63,348 nucleotides of DNA, taken from an uncultured Clostridia bacterium (GTDB lineage: Bacteria; Bacillota; Clostridia; Christensenellales; Borkfalkiaceae). Location: the NCBI GenBank assembly GCA_947626935.1, contig CANQUD010000006.1:1-63348 (forward strand), in the 5' to 3' direction. The notes beneath the pieces are model-generated. The model had not been told where the DNA came from, did no database searches, and saw only the letters and a program-made list of their open reading frames with translations. Below, in pieces: positions 33,238 through 41,600 of the stretch. The position numbers and the translations under genes are program-made. The stretch's first letter is position 1; every line of letters begins with the position of its first letter.

Positions 33238-33606
33238 CTGCGGTGCTCCGCTTGCTTTATTTAGGGGCGGTCCCTGCCGTCGTGTTCATGCAGAGCGTAG
33301 CGAAGCATCCCATTAGGCTTACGGGACAGGTGCGTCCTCTCGGCTCCCCTGTAGGGGAGCTGTCGAGCGAAGCGAGACTGAAGGGTTTTTGAAGTTACGG
33401 CGGCAGGGACCGCCGTAACCCCGTCGCGCCTGCCAGCGCTCCTGTCGCGGCGCAGCTCACAGCCCACTGGGCTGTTGAGCAGAACTGCGCCGCTCCACCC
33501 TCTGTCACTCGCTTTGCTCGTGACATCTCCCCTGTGAGGGGCGACAAGAGAATGCGGTGACCCACACCCCTACCCGTCTCCCATGGAGAGGGGTAGGGAA
33601 ATATAG
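33238..33606. repeat. Intergenic modules E (partial), C and A
   Basis: No gene. A partial module E lies at about 33283-33330, module C blocks at 33340-33392 and 33504-33600, and module A at 33393-33503. In this module A copy the first hairpin reads TTACGGCGG / CCGCCGTAA instead of TTGCGGCGG / CCGCCGCAA: both arms changed together. Confidence 0.8.
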
Positions 33607-33635
33607 TTGCAATTCGGAGAGAACTGTGCTACAAT
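33607..33635 (+). promoter_or_regulatory. Promoter of ispE, leaving almost no leader
   Basis: TTGCAA, 17 bp, TACAAT. The ATG begins 8 bases after the -10 box, so the predicted transcript starts at or one base before the start codon. Confidence 0.7.
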
Positions 33636-33642
33636 ACGGGCG

Positions 33643-34581
33643 ATGAATGTCGTACGGCTGAATGCGTATGCAAAACTCAATCTGACCCTCGACGTCACGG
33701 GACGGGAAAACGGGTTCCATACGATCGATTCCCTCGTTGTCACCGTCGACCTCTGCGACAGGGTCGTGCTGAAACGGCGGAAGGATAGCTTGAGTTCCGT
33801 CTCCATGCACGGCATGGGAAGCGAAAACATTCCCCCCGAGGAGAACAACGCCCTCAAAGCCGCGGAAGCCTTCTCGAGGACCTTCGGGACGGGCGGAGCG
33901 GACATCACCGTCCATAAAAACATCCCCGTGGGCGCGGGTCTCGGCGGGTCCTCGGCGGACGCCGCCGCTGTCCTTCTCGGCATGAAAAAGCTGTACGGGG
34001 TCTCGGACATGGTCGAGGTAAATTCGCTCGCGGACAATTTGGGAAGCGATACGAAGTACCTCATGACGGGCGGGCTTGCCCGCATGCGGGGGCGGGGGGA
34101 AAAGCTCCTCTTTCTCGGGGAGCCGCCCTTGATGTGGTTTCTTCTGATCTGTCCCGACGAGGGCGTCTCAACAGCGGCTTGCTATGCACAGTACGACCTG
34201 CGCGGCGAGACCTTCTCCCCCGTCACCGAAAAGGCGGCGGAGCGGATCGAAGCGGGCGATCTCCCCCATGCGGCGCGGTACTTTTCCAATCATCTCTATG
34301 GGGCGGCGAAAGAGCTTGCGCCGACCGTTGAAAGCGCCTATCTCGCGGCAAAGGGGTTCTCCCCGCTCGGGGCGGCGATGACGGGGTCGGGCAGTGCGTC
34401 GTTTGCCCTCTTTGAGACGAGGGAACTTGCGGAGTGGGCGAAGAGCCGCTACCGCGGGAAGGGACGGGCGATCCTCGCAAAGAGCGTCTGCCCGCAGACC
34501 TTCAAGGAATACAACAACCCCTTTGTCCTCACCGAGGACGAGGGAAAAGGAGAATCATATGGAAGAAAGGATCCTCGATGA
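33643..34581 (+). CDS. ispE: 4-diphosphocytidyl-2-C-methyl-D-erythritol kinase
   Basis: A 312-residue cytoplasmic enzyme of the MEP isoprenoid pathway that phosphorylates CDP-methylerythritol. It begins MNVVRLNAYAKLNLTLDV, with the conserved Lys at residue 11. The GHMP-kinase ATP loop is PVGAGLGGSSADAAAV (95-110) and the C-terminal motif is GSGSASFALF. The start at 33643 was chosen for the family N-terminus. There is no Shine-Dalgarno and the promoter places the 5' end at the ATG, so the mRNA is probably leaderless. The 3' end overlaps the next gene by 23 bp. Confidence 0.96.
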   Translation: MNVVRLNAYAKLNLTLDVTGRENGFHTIDSLVVTVDLCDRVVLKRRKDSLSSVSMHGMGSENIPPEENNALKAAEAFSRTFGTGGADITVHKNIPVGAGLGGSSADAAAVLLGMKKLYGVSDMVEVNSLADNLGSDTKYLMTGGLARMRGRGEKLLFLGEPPLMWFLLICPDEGVSTAACYAQYDLRGETFSPVTEKAAERIEAGDLPHAARYFSNHLYGAAKELAPTVESAYLAAKGFSPLGAAMTGSGSASFALFETRELAEWAKSRYRGKGRAILAKSVCPQTFKEYNNPFVLTEDEGKGESYGRKDPR

Positions 34582-35431
34582 GGACGAAAACAGGGGCATT
34601 ACCATCAAGAGGACGGCGGACGGCGAGACGGACGCCGTGGAAGGGACGGACGGCGAGGAAGAAGTCGCCTTTGACTTCCCCGAAGAGTATGACGAATCGC
34701 TTGCGGGCATGTCGCAGGCGCAGGTCGAAGAGGAGCTTGCCCGCCGCGAGAAGGCGAGGCAGGAAGCGCTCGAGACGTGCCGAAAGTTGATCGAGGACGG
34801 AAATTCCCTGCTCGCGCAGGAGAAATTTGCGGAAGCGGAGGAAAAATTCGCGCAGGCGACCGTCTATGACGCGGACAGCGAAGAGGCGGTCGGCGGGCTG
34901 TTCGCCGCGGCGACGAAGAACTTCACCGACACCGAACGACTCTACAGCGCCGAACGCGCCGAGGACCTCGGGCGGCTCGCGGCGGGACGCAGGATCGTCA
35001 CGGAAAAGCTCGGCGAAAGGCTGCGCGGGGAAGAGAAGGCGTTCCGCGAAGAGGCAGATGCCCTGATCCCCGCCGTGCGGGAGAAACAGGAGACGCGGCG
35101 GGAAGCGTTCGCCGCAAACAAGAGATACTACATCATCTGGACGTGCGTATCCCTCTTTCTTGCGGCGGCGTTTGCGATCGCGGCTGCCATTTCCGCAGAC
35201 AACATCCTGCGGGTGAAGGAGAGCACGGTCCCCTTGGCGCTGACGATCGTGTTCAGCGTGCTGACCTTTGCCGCCGCGACGATGTCGGCTGTTTTCTGTG
35301 CGAAGCTCGTCGGTGCGAACAGGCTCTGCCGCGAAAACGAAAAGCTCGATTCCACCAAGGACGGCGCAAGGCTCGCGGAACTCTATCAGAAGCTCGACGT
35401 CCTCGACGTCATCTTTGAAGAGGAAGAATAA
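34559..35431 (+). CDS. Acidic membrane protein with TPR-like helices
   Basis: A 290-residue protein of unknown function. Residues 1-60 are acidic and disordered-looking. About 60-195 are charged helices with a TPR-like stretch (LLAQEKFAEAEEKFAQATVYD). Two transmembrane helices follow at about 197-217 and 226-250. An acidic tail ends in VIFEEEE. AAAAGGAG precedes the ATG, which lies inside the 3' end of ispE, so translation is likely coupled. I do not recognise a named family. Confidence 0.85.
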   Translation: MEERILDEDENRGITIKRTADGETDAVEGTDGEEEVAFDFPEEYDESLAGMSQAQVEEELARREKARQEALETCRKLIEDGNSLLAQEKFAEAEEKFAQATVYDADSEEAVGGLFAAATKNFTDTERLYSAERAEDLGRLAAGRRIVTEKLGERLRGEEKAFREEADALIPAVREKQETRREAFAANKRYYIIWTCVSLFLAAAFAIAAAISADNILRVKESTVPLALTIVFSVLTFAAATMSAVFCAKLVGANRLCRENEKLDSTKDGARLAELYQKLDVLDVIFEEEE

Positions 35432-35442
35432 AATTCGGAAAG

Positions 35443-35481
35443 ACGCCCCCTCGGTCGCGGGTCCCGCGACCGAGGGGGCGT
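35443..35481 (+). terminator. Very stable hairpin after the membrane protein gene
   Basis: A 39-base near-perfect palindrome centred on one T, with 19-base arms beginning ACGCCCCCTCGG. No strong T-run follows, but position and stability fit transcript termination. Confidence 0.75.
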
Positions 35482-35535
35482 TCTCATAATTTGGAAAATA
35501 GTTACAAAATTCGTTCGGAAATTTCAAGATCGGTC

Positions 35536-35564
35536 TTTACAAGCGGGAATTTTGGGTGTATAAT
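35536..35564 (+). promoter_or_regulatory. Promoter of the APH-like kinase gene
   Basis: TTTACA, 17 bp, TATAAT, 51 bp upstream of the ATG. Confidence 0.75.
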
Positions 35565-35615
35565 GGCGGTGGAAAAGTGTTGCGGGATAGATCCCCGCGG
35601 GAACGGAGGTTTCAT

Positions 35616-36356
35616 ATGGAATTGATTCACGAAAGCGCAGGCAAAAAACTGTACCGCGACGGCAACCGTCTCATCAAGTCCTTTGACGAGAGCTATTCGA
35701 AGGCGGGCATCCTCAACGAGGCGCTCAACCAGGCGCGGGTCGAAGAGACGGGTCTCAACATCCCCAAGGTGCTCGGCGTCGAGGTCATCGACGGGAAATG
35801 GTCCCTCATCTGGGAGTTCATCGAGGGGGACACGCTCGAGGATCTCATGCGGAAGAATCCCGACAAAACCGACGAATATCTCGAGTTTTTCGTCGATCTG
35901 CAGATCAGGATGAGCAAAGAAAAAGTGCCCCTTCTCGGACACTTGCGCGACAAGATGCACGCAAAAATTTCGGCGAGCGCCTTCCCCGCGACCGTCCGCT
36001 ATGACCTGCACGTGCGGCTCGACGGACTTCCCCGACACAACAAGCTCTGCCATGGCGATTACCAGCCGTCGAACGTCGTCATCACAAAGGACGGCACGCC
36101 CTACATCATCGACTGGTCGCATGCGACGCAGGGAAACGGTTCGGCAGACGCCGCGCGGACCTATCTCATCTTCAAACTGCAGCGGCGGAACGACCTCGCG
36201 GAAAAATATCTGCGCCTCTTCTGCTCCAAGACGGACACGGCGATCCAGTACGTGCAGCGCATCCTGCCCATCGTGGCGGCGTCGCAGTCGGTGAAGAACA
36301 GACCCGAAGAGGCGGAATTCCTCGCAAATTGGGTCAATGTGTGCGATTGGCAGTAA
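35616..36356 (+). CDS. Aminoglycoside-phosphotransferase-like kinase
   Basis: A 246-residue protein of the APH/choline-kinase fold. The Brenner motif CHGDYQPSNVV (near residues 144-154) and the metal-binding IIDWSHATQGNGSADAART (near 165-183) are intact. The N-terminal lobe has a short glycine-poor loop and IWEFIEGDTLEDLM as hinge. Such stand-alone kinases in Bacillota are usually uncharacterised and may act on small metabolites. A resistance role is not supported by context. It is monocistronic, with GGAGG before the ATG and a clear terminator after it. Confidence 0.88.
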   Translation: MELIHESAGKKLYRDGNRLIKSFDESYSKAGILNEALNQARVEETGLNIPKVLGVEVIDGKWSLIWEFIEGDTLEDLMRKNPDKTDEYLEFFVDLQIRMSKEKVPLLGHLRDKMHAKISASAFPATVRYDLHVRLDGLPRHNKLCHGDYQPSNVVITKDGTPYIIDWSHATQGNGSADAARTYLIFKLQRRNDLAEKYLRLFCSKTDTAIQYVQRILPIVAASQSVKNRPEEAEFLANWVNVCDWQ

Positions 36357-36371
36357 CTCTGTGTACAAAGT

Positions 36372-36408
36372 CCCGCAGGTCGGAGAGATCCGCCTGCGGG
36401 CTTTTTTT
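36372..36408. terminator. Terminator between convergent genes
   Basis: CCCGCAGG / CCTGCGGG with a further paired TCGGA / TCCG inside, followed by CTTTTTTT. It ends the kinase gene, and its last bases overlap the stop codon of the convergent GDPD gene. Confidence 0.9.
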
Positions 36409-37150
36409 AGTCGTACATGCCGATCCGCGGCAAAAAATGCTCAAATATGACGTTGTTTACGAAGTTTCGCGACCAATTTTCCTCTTCGGGGGAACGGACG
36501 ACCCACGCGAGTTTCAGCCCCTTGAAACGGGAGACTTTCCCGCGCGGGAGATCCTCTTTGCGATAGCTCAAAAAGTCGGGCTTCACGAGGAAATTGAAAG
36601 GCATGTGCTTGACCGTGTAGCCGCGGATGCCGCGTGCGACCCCCTTTTCCGCCGTCCCGAGGATCCCGCAAGGGACTTCGGGACAGATTTTTTTGTACGC
36701 TTTGACATAGAAGGGGTCGAAGGACTGGACGGCGTAGTTCCCGCGGTAGTCCTTCAGTTCGTCGGAAAGCGCGGCTGCGATCTCCTTGCCCTTGACGTTC
36801 GGCATGCTCTTGATCTCAACGAGGAGCGGGACTTTCCCGTCTACCGCCTGCAAAAGTTCGGAAAACAGCGGGATATGTGCGATTTCAGCGCCGTTTTGGG
36901 ACTTGAGAGCGAGTGAGCGGAGTTCCGCATCCATGCATTCGGAGACGGGACGGGGGTCCCCCGTCATGCGGAGAAGGGTGTCGTCATGAAAGACGACGAG
37001 CCGCTTGTCCTTGGTGAAACGGACGTCCGTCTCGATCGCGTAGCCCCTCTCCATGGCGGCGAGGAAGGCAGGCAGGGAGTTTTCGGGCTTTGTTTCGTCA
37101 TGCAGCCCGCGGTGCGCAATGGGTGTTTTGATCAAAAATTCTGCATCCAT
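36407..37150 (-). CDS. Glycerophosphodiester phosphodiesterase
   Basis: A 247-residue GDPD-family enzyme that releases glycerol-3-phosphate from deacylated phospholipids or teichoic acid parts. The catalytic core is clear: IAHRGLHDETKPENS with both key residues, GYAIETDVRFTKDKRLVVFHD with metal ligands and second His, then LLVEIKS. There is no signal peptide, so it should act in the cytoplasm. It is convergent with the kinase gene and separated upstream by repeat DNA. Substrate preference is not readable. Confidence 0.93.
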   Translation of the reverse strand: MDAEFLIKTPIAHRGLHDETKPENSLPAFLAAMERGYAIETDVRFTKDKRLVVFHDDTLLRMTGDPRPVSECMDAELRSLALKSQNGAEIAHIPLFSELLQAVDGKVPLLVEIKSMPNVKGKEIAAALSDELKDYRGNYAVQSFDPFYVKAYKKICPEVPCGILGTAEKGVARGIRGYTVKHMPFNFLVKPDFLSYRKEDLPRGKVSRFKGLKLAWVVRSPEEENWSRNFVNNVIFEHFLPRIGMYD

Positions 37151-37588
37151 GTTCTCATTTTACCACAATGGGGTCGAAAAATCAAGTACATTCGGAGAAA
37201 TTGAGTGAGAAATTCGGGACAGGATGAGGAAAATGCGGTAACCCACACCCCTACCTTTGGGCGGCAGGGACCGCCGCAAAGCCCTTCGGCGATGCCACGC
37301 CTCATGTCGCGGCGCAGCTCACAGCCCACTGGGCTGTTGAGCAGAATTGCGCCGCTCCACCCTCCCATGGAGAGGGTATGCTCGCTGCCCCTTTTAGGGG
37401 AAGTGGCGAACGCAGCGAGCCAAAGGGGTTAAACCCCTCTGTCACTCGCTTTGCTCGTGACATCTCCCCTATGAGGGGCGACAAGAGAAATAAGGTGACC
37501 CACTCCCTGTCGCGTTGCGACATCCCTCTCCCTTGGAGAGGGTAAGAGTCCCCCAAAACGGGGACGGTAAGAACATTGTAAAATTTCG
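37151..37588. repeat. Intergenic modules A and C
   Basis: No gene. A full module A lies at 37258-37376 and module C at 37378-37545, with GTCACTCGCTTTGCTCGTGAC as its variable block. The last 40 bp are unique sequence leading into the lepA promoter. Confidence 0.8.
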
Positions 37589-37617
37589 TTGCAATCTCGG
37601 GCAAAAAACGTTATAAT
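37589..37617 (+). promoter_or_regulatory. Promoter of lepA, leaving no leader
   Basis: TTGCAA, 17 bp, TATAAT. The ATG begins 7 bases after the -10 box, exactly where transcription should start. No Shine-Dalgarno is present. Confidence 0.75.
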
Positions 37618-37623
37618 AGAGAT

Positions 37624-39435
37624 ATGGCACGTCCCAACCGAAATCTACGGAATTTTTGCATCATCGCCCATATCGACCACGGCAAGAGTACCATTGCCGA
37701 CCGTATCATGGAGCTGACGGGGCAGGTCTCCAAGCGCGACATGGAAGAACAGCTCCTCGACAGCATGGATATCGAGCGGGAGCGCGGCATCACGATCAAG
37801 CTCGCGCCCGTCCGCATGTACTATACCGCGCTCGACGGACAGGAGTATGAATTCAACCTCATCGACACCCCCGGGCATGTCGACTTTACCTATGAAGTTT
37901 CCCGTTCCCTCGCCGCATGCGAGGGAGCGATCCTCGTCGTGGATGCGACGCAGGGCGTGGAAGCGCAGACGCTCGCAAACGTCTATCTCGCCCTCGAAAA
38001 CAACCTCGAGATCGTGCCCGTCATCAACAAGATCGACCTCTCTTCCGCCCGCATCGACGAGACCAAGGCGGAGATCGAGGACGTCATCGGGCTGGACGCC
38101 TCGGAAGCGCCCTGCGTTTCGGCGAAGGAAGGCACGAACATCCGCGACATCCTCGAGGCGGTGGTGAAGTTCGTCCCGCCCCCCGAAGGGGACACCGATG
38201 CCCCTCTCCGCGCCCTCATTTTCGACAGTTATTACGACAATTACAAGGGCGTCATCCTCTTTGTCCGCATCAAGGACGGGAGCGTGAAGGTGGGAGACAA
38301 GATCAAGTCCTGTCTCTCGGACAAGACGTACGATGTGACGGAAGTCGGCGCATTCTCCCCGCAGCTGCAGCCCAAGAGCATTCTCCTTGCGGGGGAAGTC
38401 GGCTATATCGCGGCTTCCATCAAGTCCATCGAGGACGTCGCCGTGGGCGACACGGTCATTCTTGCGGAAAAGCCCGACACACCCCCTCTTCCCGGCTATA
38501 AAAAAGTCCAGCCCGTCGTCTTTTGCGGCATCTATCCGCTCGACGGGAGCAAGTTCCTCGACCTCAAAGAGGCGATCCTCAAGCTCAAGCTGAACGATGC
38601 TTCCCTCATCTTCGAACCCGATAACTCCGTCGCGCTCGGCTTCGGCTTCCGTTGCGGCTTTTTGGGACTTCTGCACATGGAGATCATTCAGGAGCGCATC
38701 GAGCGGGAATTCAACCTCGACATCATCACGACCGCGCCGTCCGTCTCCTATCTTGTCCACAAGACGGACGGGACGGAGTTCTACGTCGACAACCCCTCTC
38801 ATCTTCCGCCCGTCTCCGAGATCGAGTCCATGGAAGAGCCGATCGTGAAGGCGGAAGTGTATTCTCCGCCCGACTATCTTGGCTCCGTCATGGAGCTGTG
38901 TCAGGACAAGCGGGGCGTGTTCAAGGACATGACCTATCTTGACGCGCGGCGGGTGAAGCTCGAATACCTTCTCCCCCTCAATGAGATCGTGTATGACTTC
39001 TTTGACGAACTCAAGTCGCGGACGAAGGGGTATGCAAGTTTTGACTATGAACTCTCGGGCTATCAAAAGAGCAGGCTCGTGCGGCTCGACATTCTGCTGA
39101 ACGGGGACATCTGCGACGCGCTCTCGACGATCGTGCACGAGGAACGGGCGTATGCGCGGGGCAGGACGCTGTGTGAAAATCTGAAGGACGCCATTCCCCG
39201 CCAGCTCTTCGAGATCCCCGTGCAGGCTGCGATCGGCGGGAAGATCATCGCGCGGGAGACGGTGAAGGCGGTCCGCAAAGACGTCCTCGCAAAGTGCTAC
39301 GGCGGCGACATCACGCGGAAGAAGAAGCTCCTCGAAAAACAGAAGGAAGGCAAGAAGCGCATGCGGCAGATCGGCACCGTCGAAGTCCCCTCTGAAGTGT
39401 TTATGGAGATTTTGAAAACGAATAAAGATAAATGA
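37624..39435 (+). CDS. lepA: Elongation factor 4 (LepA GTPase)
   Basis: A 603-residue translational GTPase that acts on stalled or back-translocating ribosomes. G-motifs: AHIDHGKST (15-23), RGITIK, DTPGH and NKID. Domains II and III follow, then the LepA-specific C-terminal domain ([16 protein letters not shown]). Length is normal. The mRNA is predicted to be leaderless from the promoter position. The lepA-hemW order (with a short MGMT-like gene between) is common in Bacillota. Confidence 0.98.
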   Translation: MARPNRNLRNFCIIAHIDHGKSTIADRIMELTGQVSKRDMEEQLLDSMDIERERGITIKLAPVRMYYTALDGQEYEFNLIDTPGHVDFTYEVSRSLAACEGAILVVDATQGVEAQTLANVYLALENNLEIVPVINKIDLSSARIDETKAEIEDVIGLDASEAPCVSAKEGTNIRDILEAVVKFVPPPEGDTDAPLRALIFDSYYDNYKGVILFVRIKDGSVKVGDKIKSCLSDKTYDVTEVGAFSPQLQPKSILLAGEVGYIAASIKSIEDVAVGDTVILAEKPDTPPLPGYKKVQPVVFCGIYPLDGSKFLDLKEAILKLKLNDASLIFEPDNSVALGFGFRCGFLGLLHMEIIQERIEREFNLDIITTAPSVSYLVHKTDGTEFYVDNPSHLPPVSEIESMEEPIVKAEVYSPPDYLGSVMELCQDKRGVFKDMTYLDARRVKLEYLLPLNEIVYDFFDELKSRTKGYASFDYELSGYQKSRLVRLDILLNGDICDALSTIVHEERAYARGRTLCENLKDAIPRQLFEIPVQAAIGGKIIARETVKAVRKDVLAKCYGGDITRKKKLLEKQKEGKKRMRQIGTVEVPSEVFMEILKTNKDK

Positions 39436-40066
39436 TTTCGAACGATTTTGTTTTTTCCGTCCGCCCCTTGCCCACCCCTTGAGGGGTGGGTGCCCCCGAA
39501 GGGGGCGGAAGGGGTGTCCTTCAAAACAAAATACGTTCGAGCGATCTTACTTTGTTCATCAATCAAGTCACTCCGAAAACGTTATTTGTACGGACATTAA
39601 GCCTACGGTAGGGTACCGCGTCGCGACACTGCGCAGTTTGCGCGGCTTTGCGGAAACGCAAAGCCGTCGCCTGAAACGCAGGTCGCTCCTTTTCCAAAAA
39701 ATCTTGCTTCGCAATATTTTTTGGATGTCCTTGGCTTTGGCGGGGCGCTACGCGCAGGGATTTAGAATGTCCCCCCCACCACCCGCTGCGCGGGAGCCTC
39801 CCCCCCGAAGGGGTAGGCTTACCCCCTCCGTGGGAGGGGGATGTCGCAACGCGACAGGGGGTGGGTCACCGCATTCTCTCGCTGCCCCTATTAGGGGAAG
39901 TGACCCGTAGGGGCAAAGGGGTTAAACCCTTCAGTCTCGCTTCGCTCGACAGCTCCCCTAATCCACCCCGCAAAAATACTTTGTCTTTTTGCGGGGACCC
40001 CGAGGGGCGCCAAGGGTGAAAATACGTCATTCATCCCCTTACACCATCATTTTTAATTCAACAACG
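39436..40066. repeat. Intergenic modules D (partial), G and C
   Basis: No gene. A partial module D (CTTGCCCACCCCTTGAGGGG) lies at about 39467-39520. Module G lies at about 39553-39770 (ACTCCGAAAACGTTAT ... GGTAGGGTACC); an inverted, diverged copy is at 57340-57450. A C-type block lies at about 39785-39970, then a GGGGACCCCGAGGGGCGCC piece. Confidence 0.75.
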
Positions 40067-40372
40067 ATGTCATTCGATGGATCCGTCTATGAATATCTGA
40101 AAACTGTGCCGAGGGGGAAAGTCGTCACCTACGGCATGATCGCGCATGCGATCGGGCATCCGCGGGCGGCAAGGCAGGTCGGAAATGCGCTCCACCGCAA
40201 CCCGACGCCCGTCGTCATCCCCTGTCACCGTGTCGTTAACCGCGAGGGACGGCTCGCCCCCGCGTTCGCCTTCGGCGGACCGGAAGTGCAAGCAAGCCTT
40301 CTCCGCGCCGAGGGCGTCGAAGTCAAGGACGGCTACGTCGACCTTGCGGTCTATTGCTGGGAGGGCAAATAA
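40067..40372 (+). CDS. MGMT-family (Ogt-like) DNA-binding domain protein
   Basis: A 101-residue protein made only of the C-terminal domain of O6-alkylguanine-DNA alkyltransferase. The winged-helix region is TYGMIAHAIGHPRAARQVGNAL. The active-site motif IPCHRVVN keeps the acceptor Cys53, unlike the alkyltransferase-like (ATL) proteins that have Trp there. The N-terminal RNase H-like domain is absent. It may be an active mini-MGMT or a lesion-binding protein. The start is uncertain because no good ribosome-binding site is seen; 40067 gives a compact domain. Its TAA abuts the hemW ATG. Confidence 0.88.
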   Translation: MSFDGSVYEYLKTVPRGKVVTYGMIAHAIGHPRAARQVGNALHRNPTPVVIPCHRVVNREGRLAPAFAFGGPEVQASLLRAEGVEVKDGYVDLAVYCWEGK

Positions 40373-41488
40373 ATGAGCGGGATCTACATCCATATCCCCT
40401 TTTGCAGACAGAAATGCACCTACTGCGACTTCACTTCGTTCCCGAACAAGCTGAATTTCGCAGAGGCATATATGGCATGTCTCTATAAGGAGATCGAGCT
40501 GCGCGGAAAGGAGCTGGAGAAGGAGACCTTTGACACCGTCTATTTCGGCGGCGGGACCCCTTCCGTCATCGATCCGAACTACATCTACGGTGCGATGAAG
40601 CAGATCAAGAAGTGTTTTCATCTCACCAAAGACCCCGAAGTCACGATCGAGATGAACCCCGGCACGGTCAGCGAGAACAAGATCGCGATCTACAAACGGG
40701 CGGGGATCGACCGCTTCTCCGTGGGACTGCAGACCGCCATCGACGCCCAGCTCGAAAACCTCGGCAGGATCCACAACGTGCGGGACTTTCTCTACTGCGC
40801 AAAGCTTCTGAAGGGAGAGAACTTCTCCGCCGACGTCATGCTCGGACTCAAGGGACAGACCCAAGAGGACGTCCGAAAGACGATCGAGATCGCGACGGAG
40901 AGCGGCGCAAAGCACATCTCGATGTACGCGCTGACGCCCGAGGACGGCACGCCCATCTATACGGACTACCTCAACGGCGAACTGCCCGACGGCGACGAGG
41001 TGCGTGCGCTCTATGACTATGGCTATTCCCTCTTGAAGCAAAAGGGCTTTCTGCGCTATGAAGTGAGCAATTTCTGCAAGAAGGGATATGAGAGCCGTCA
41101 CAATCTCAACTATTGGCGCAGGGGGGAATACATCGGTCTCGGCGTCTCGGCGAGCAGTTTCTTCTACGGGAGACGGTTCACGAACACGTTCGACCTCGAT
41201 GAGTACATGAAATGTATCCTCTCGGGCTTTCTCCCCGTCATCGAGAATGAAAAAGTGGAAGGGACGGACGCGAAGTTTGAATTTGTCATGCTTGCGCTCC
41301 GCACCGCCGAGGGGATCTCCGCCGCGCGGTACAGAGAAGCGTTTGGGAGCGACTGGAAGGACGATTTTTCCGCCGCTTATGCAAAGAACAGCGCGTATTT
41401 TGAGACGATCGGCGACAGGACGTTCCTCAAAGAGGAGTTCCTGTACGTCCAGAACCAAATTCTGATGGACTTTATCGAACTGCAGTGA
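40373..41488 (+). CDS. hemW: HemW-type radical SAM protein (heme chaperone)
   Basis: A 371-residue cytoplasmic protein long annotated as oxygen-independent coproporphyrinogen oxidase but now seen as a heme chaperone. The radical SAM cluster ligands are Cys11, Cys15 and Cys18 (FCRQKCTYC). The SAM-binding YFGGGTPSVID follows. The HemW features are HNLNYW and the C-terminal winged domain. Bona fide HemN has a further Cys-rich pattern that is absent here. It starts one base after the stop of the MGMT-like gene. Confidence 0.94.
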   Translation: MSGIYIHIPFCRQKCTYCDFTSFPNKLNFAEAYMACLYKEIELRGKELEKETFDTVYFGGGTPSVIDPNYIYGAMKQIKKCFHLTKDPEVTIEMNPGTVSENKIAIYKRAGIDRFSVGLQTAIDAQLENLGRIHNVRDFLYCAKLLKGENFSADVMLGLKGQTQEDVRKTIEIATESGAKHISMYALTPEDGTPIYTDYLNGELPDGDEVRALYDYGYSLLKQKGFLRYEVSNFCKKGYESRHNLNYWRRGEYIGLGVSASSFFYGRRFTNTFDLDEYMKCILSGFLPVIENEKVEGTDAKFEFVMLALRTAEGISAARYREAFGSDWKDDFSAAYAKNSAYFETIGDRTFLKEEFLYVQNQILMDFIELQ

Positions 41489-41600
41489 CCCACCCCCCTA
41501 CCCCCTCCCGTGGAGGGGGGAAGACAAGGACTTTGGGCGGCAGGGACCGCCGCAAAGGAGATTCCCGCGTAGCAGGTGGCACGGGGCACCAAGGGGAATC

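Noticed and set aside
35616-36356. Aminoglycoside resistance gene
   Set aside because: It has the APH fold, but it is monocistronic, has no resistance context and lacks clear similarity to named resistance enzymes.
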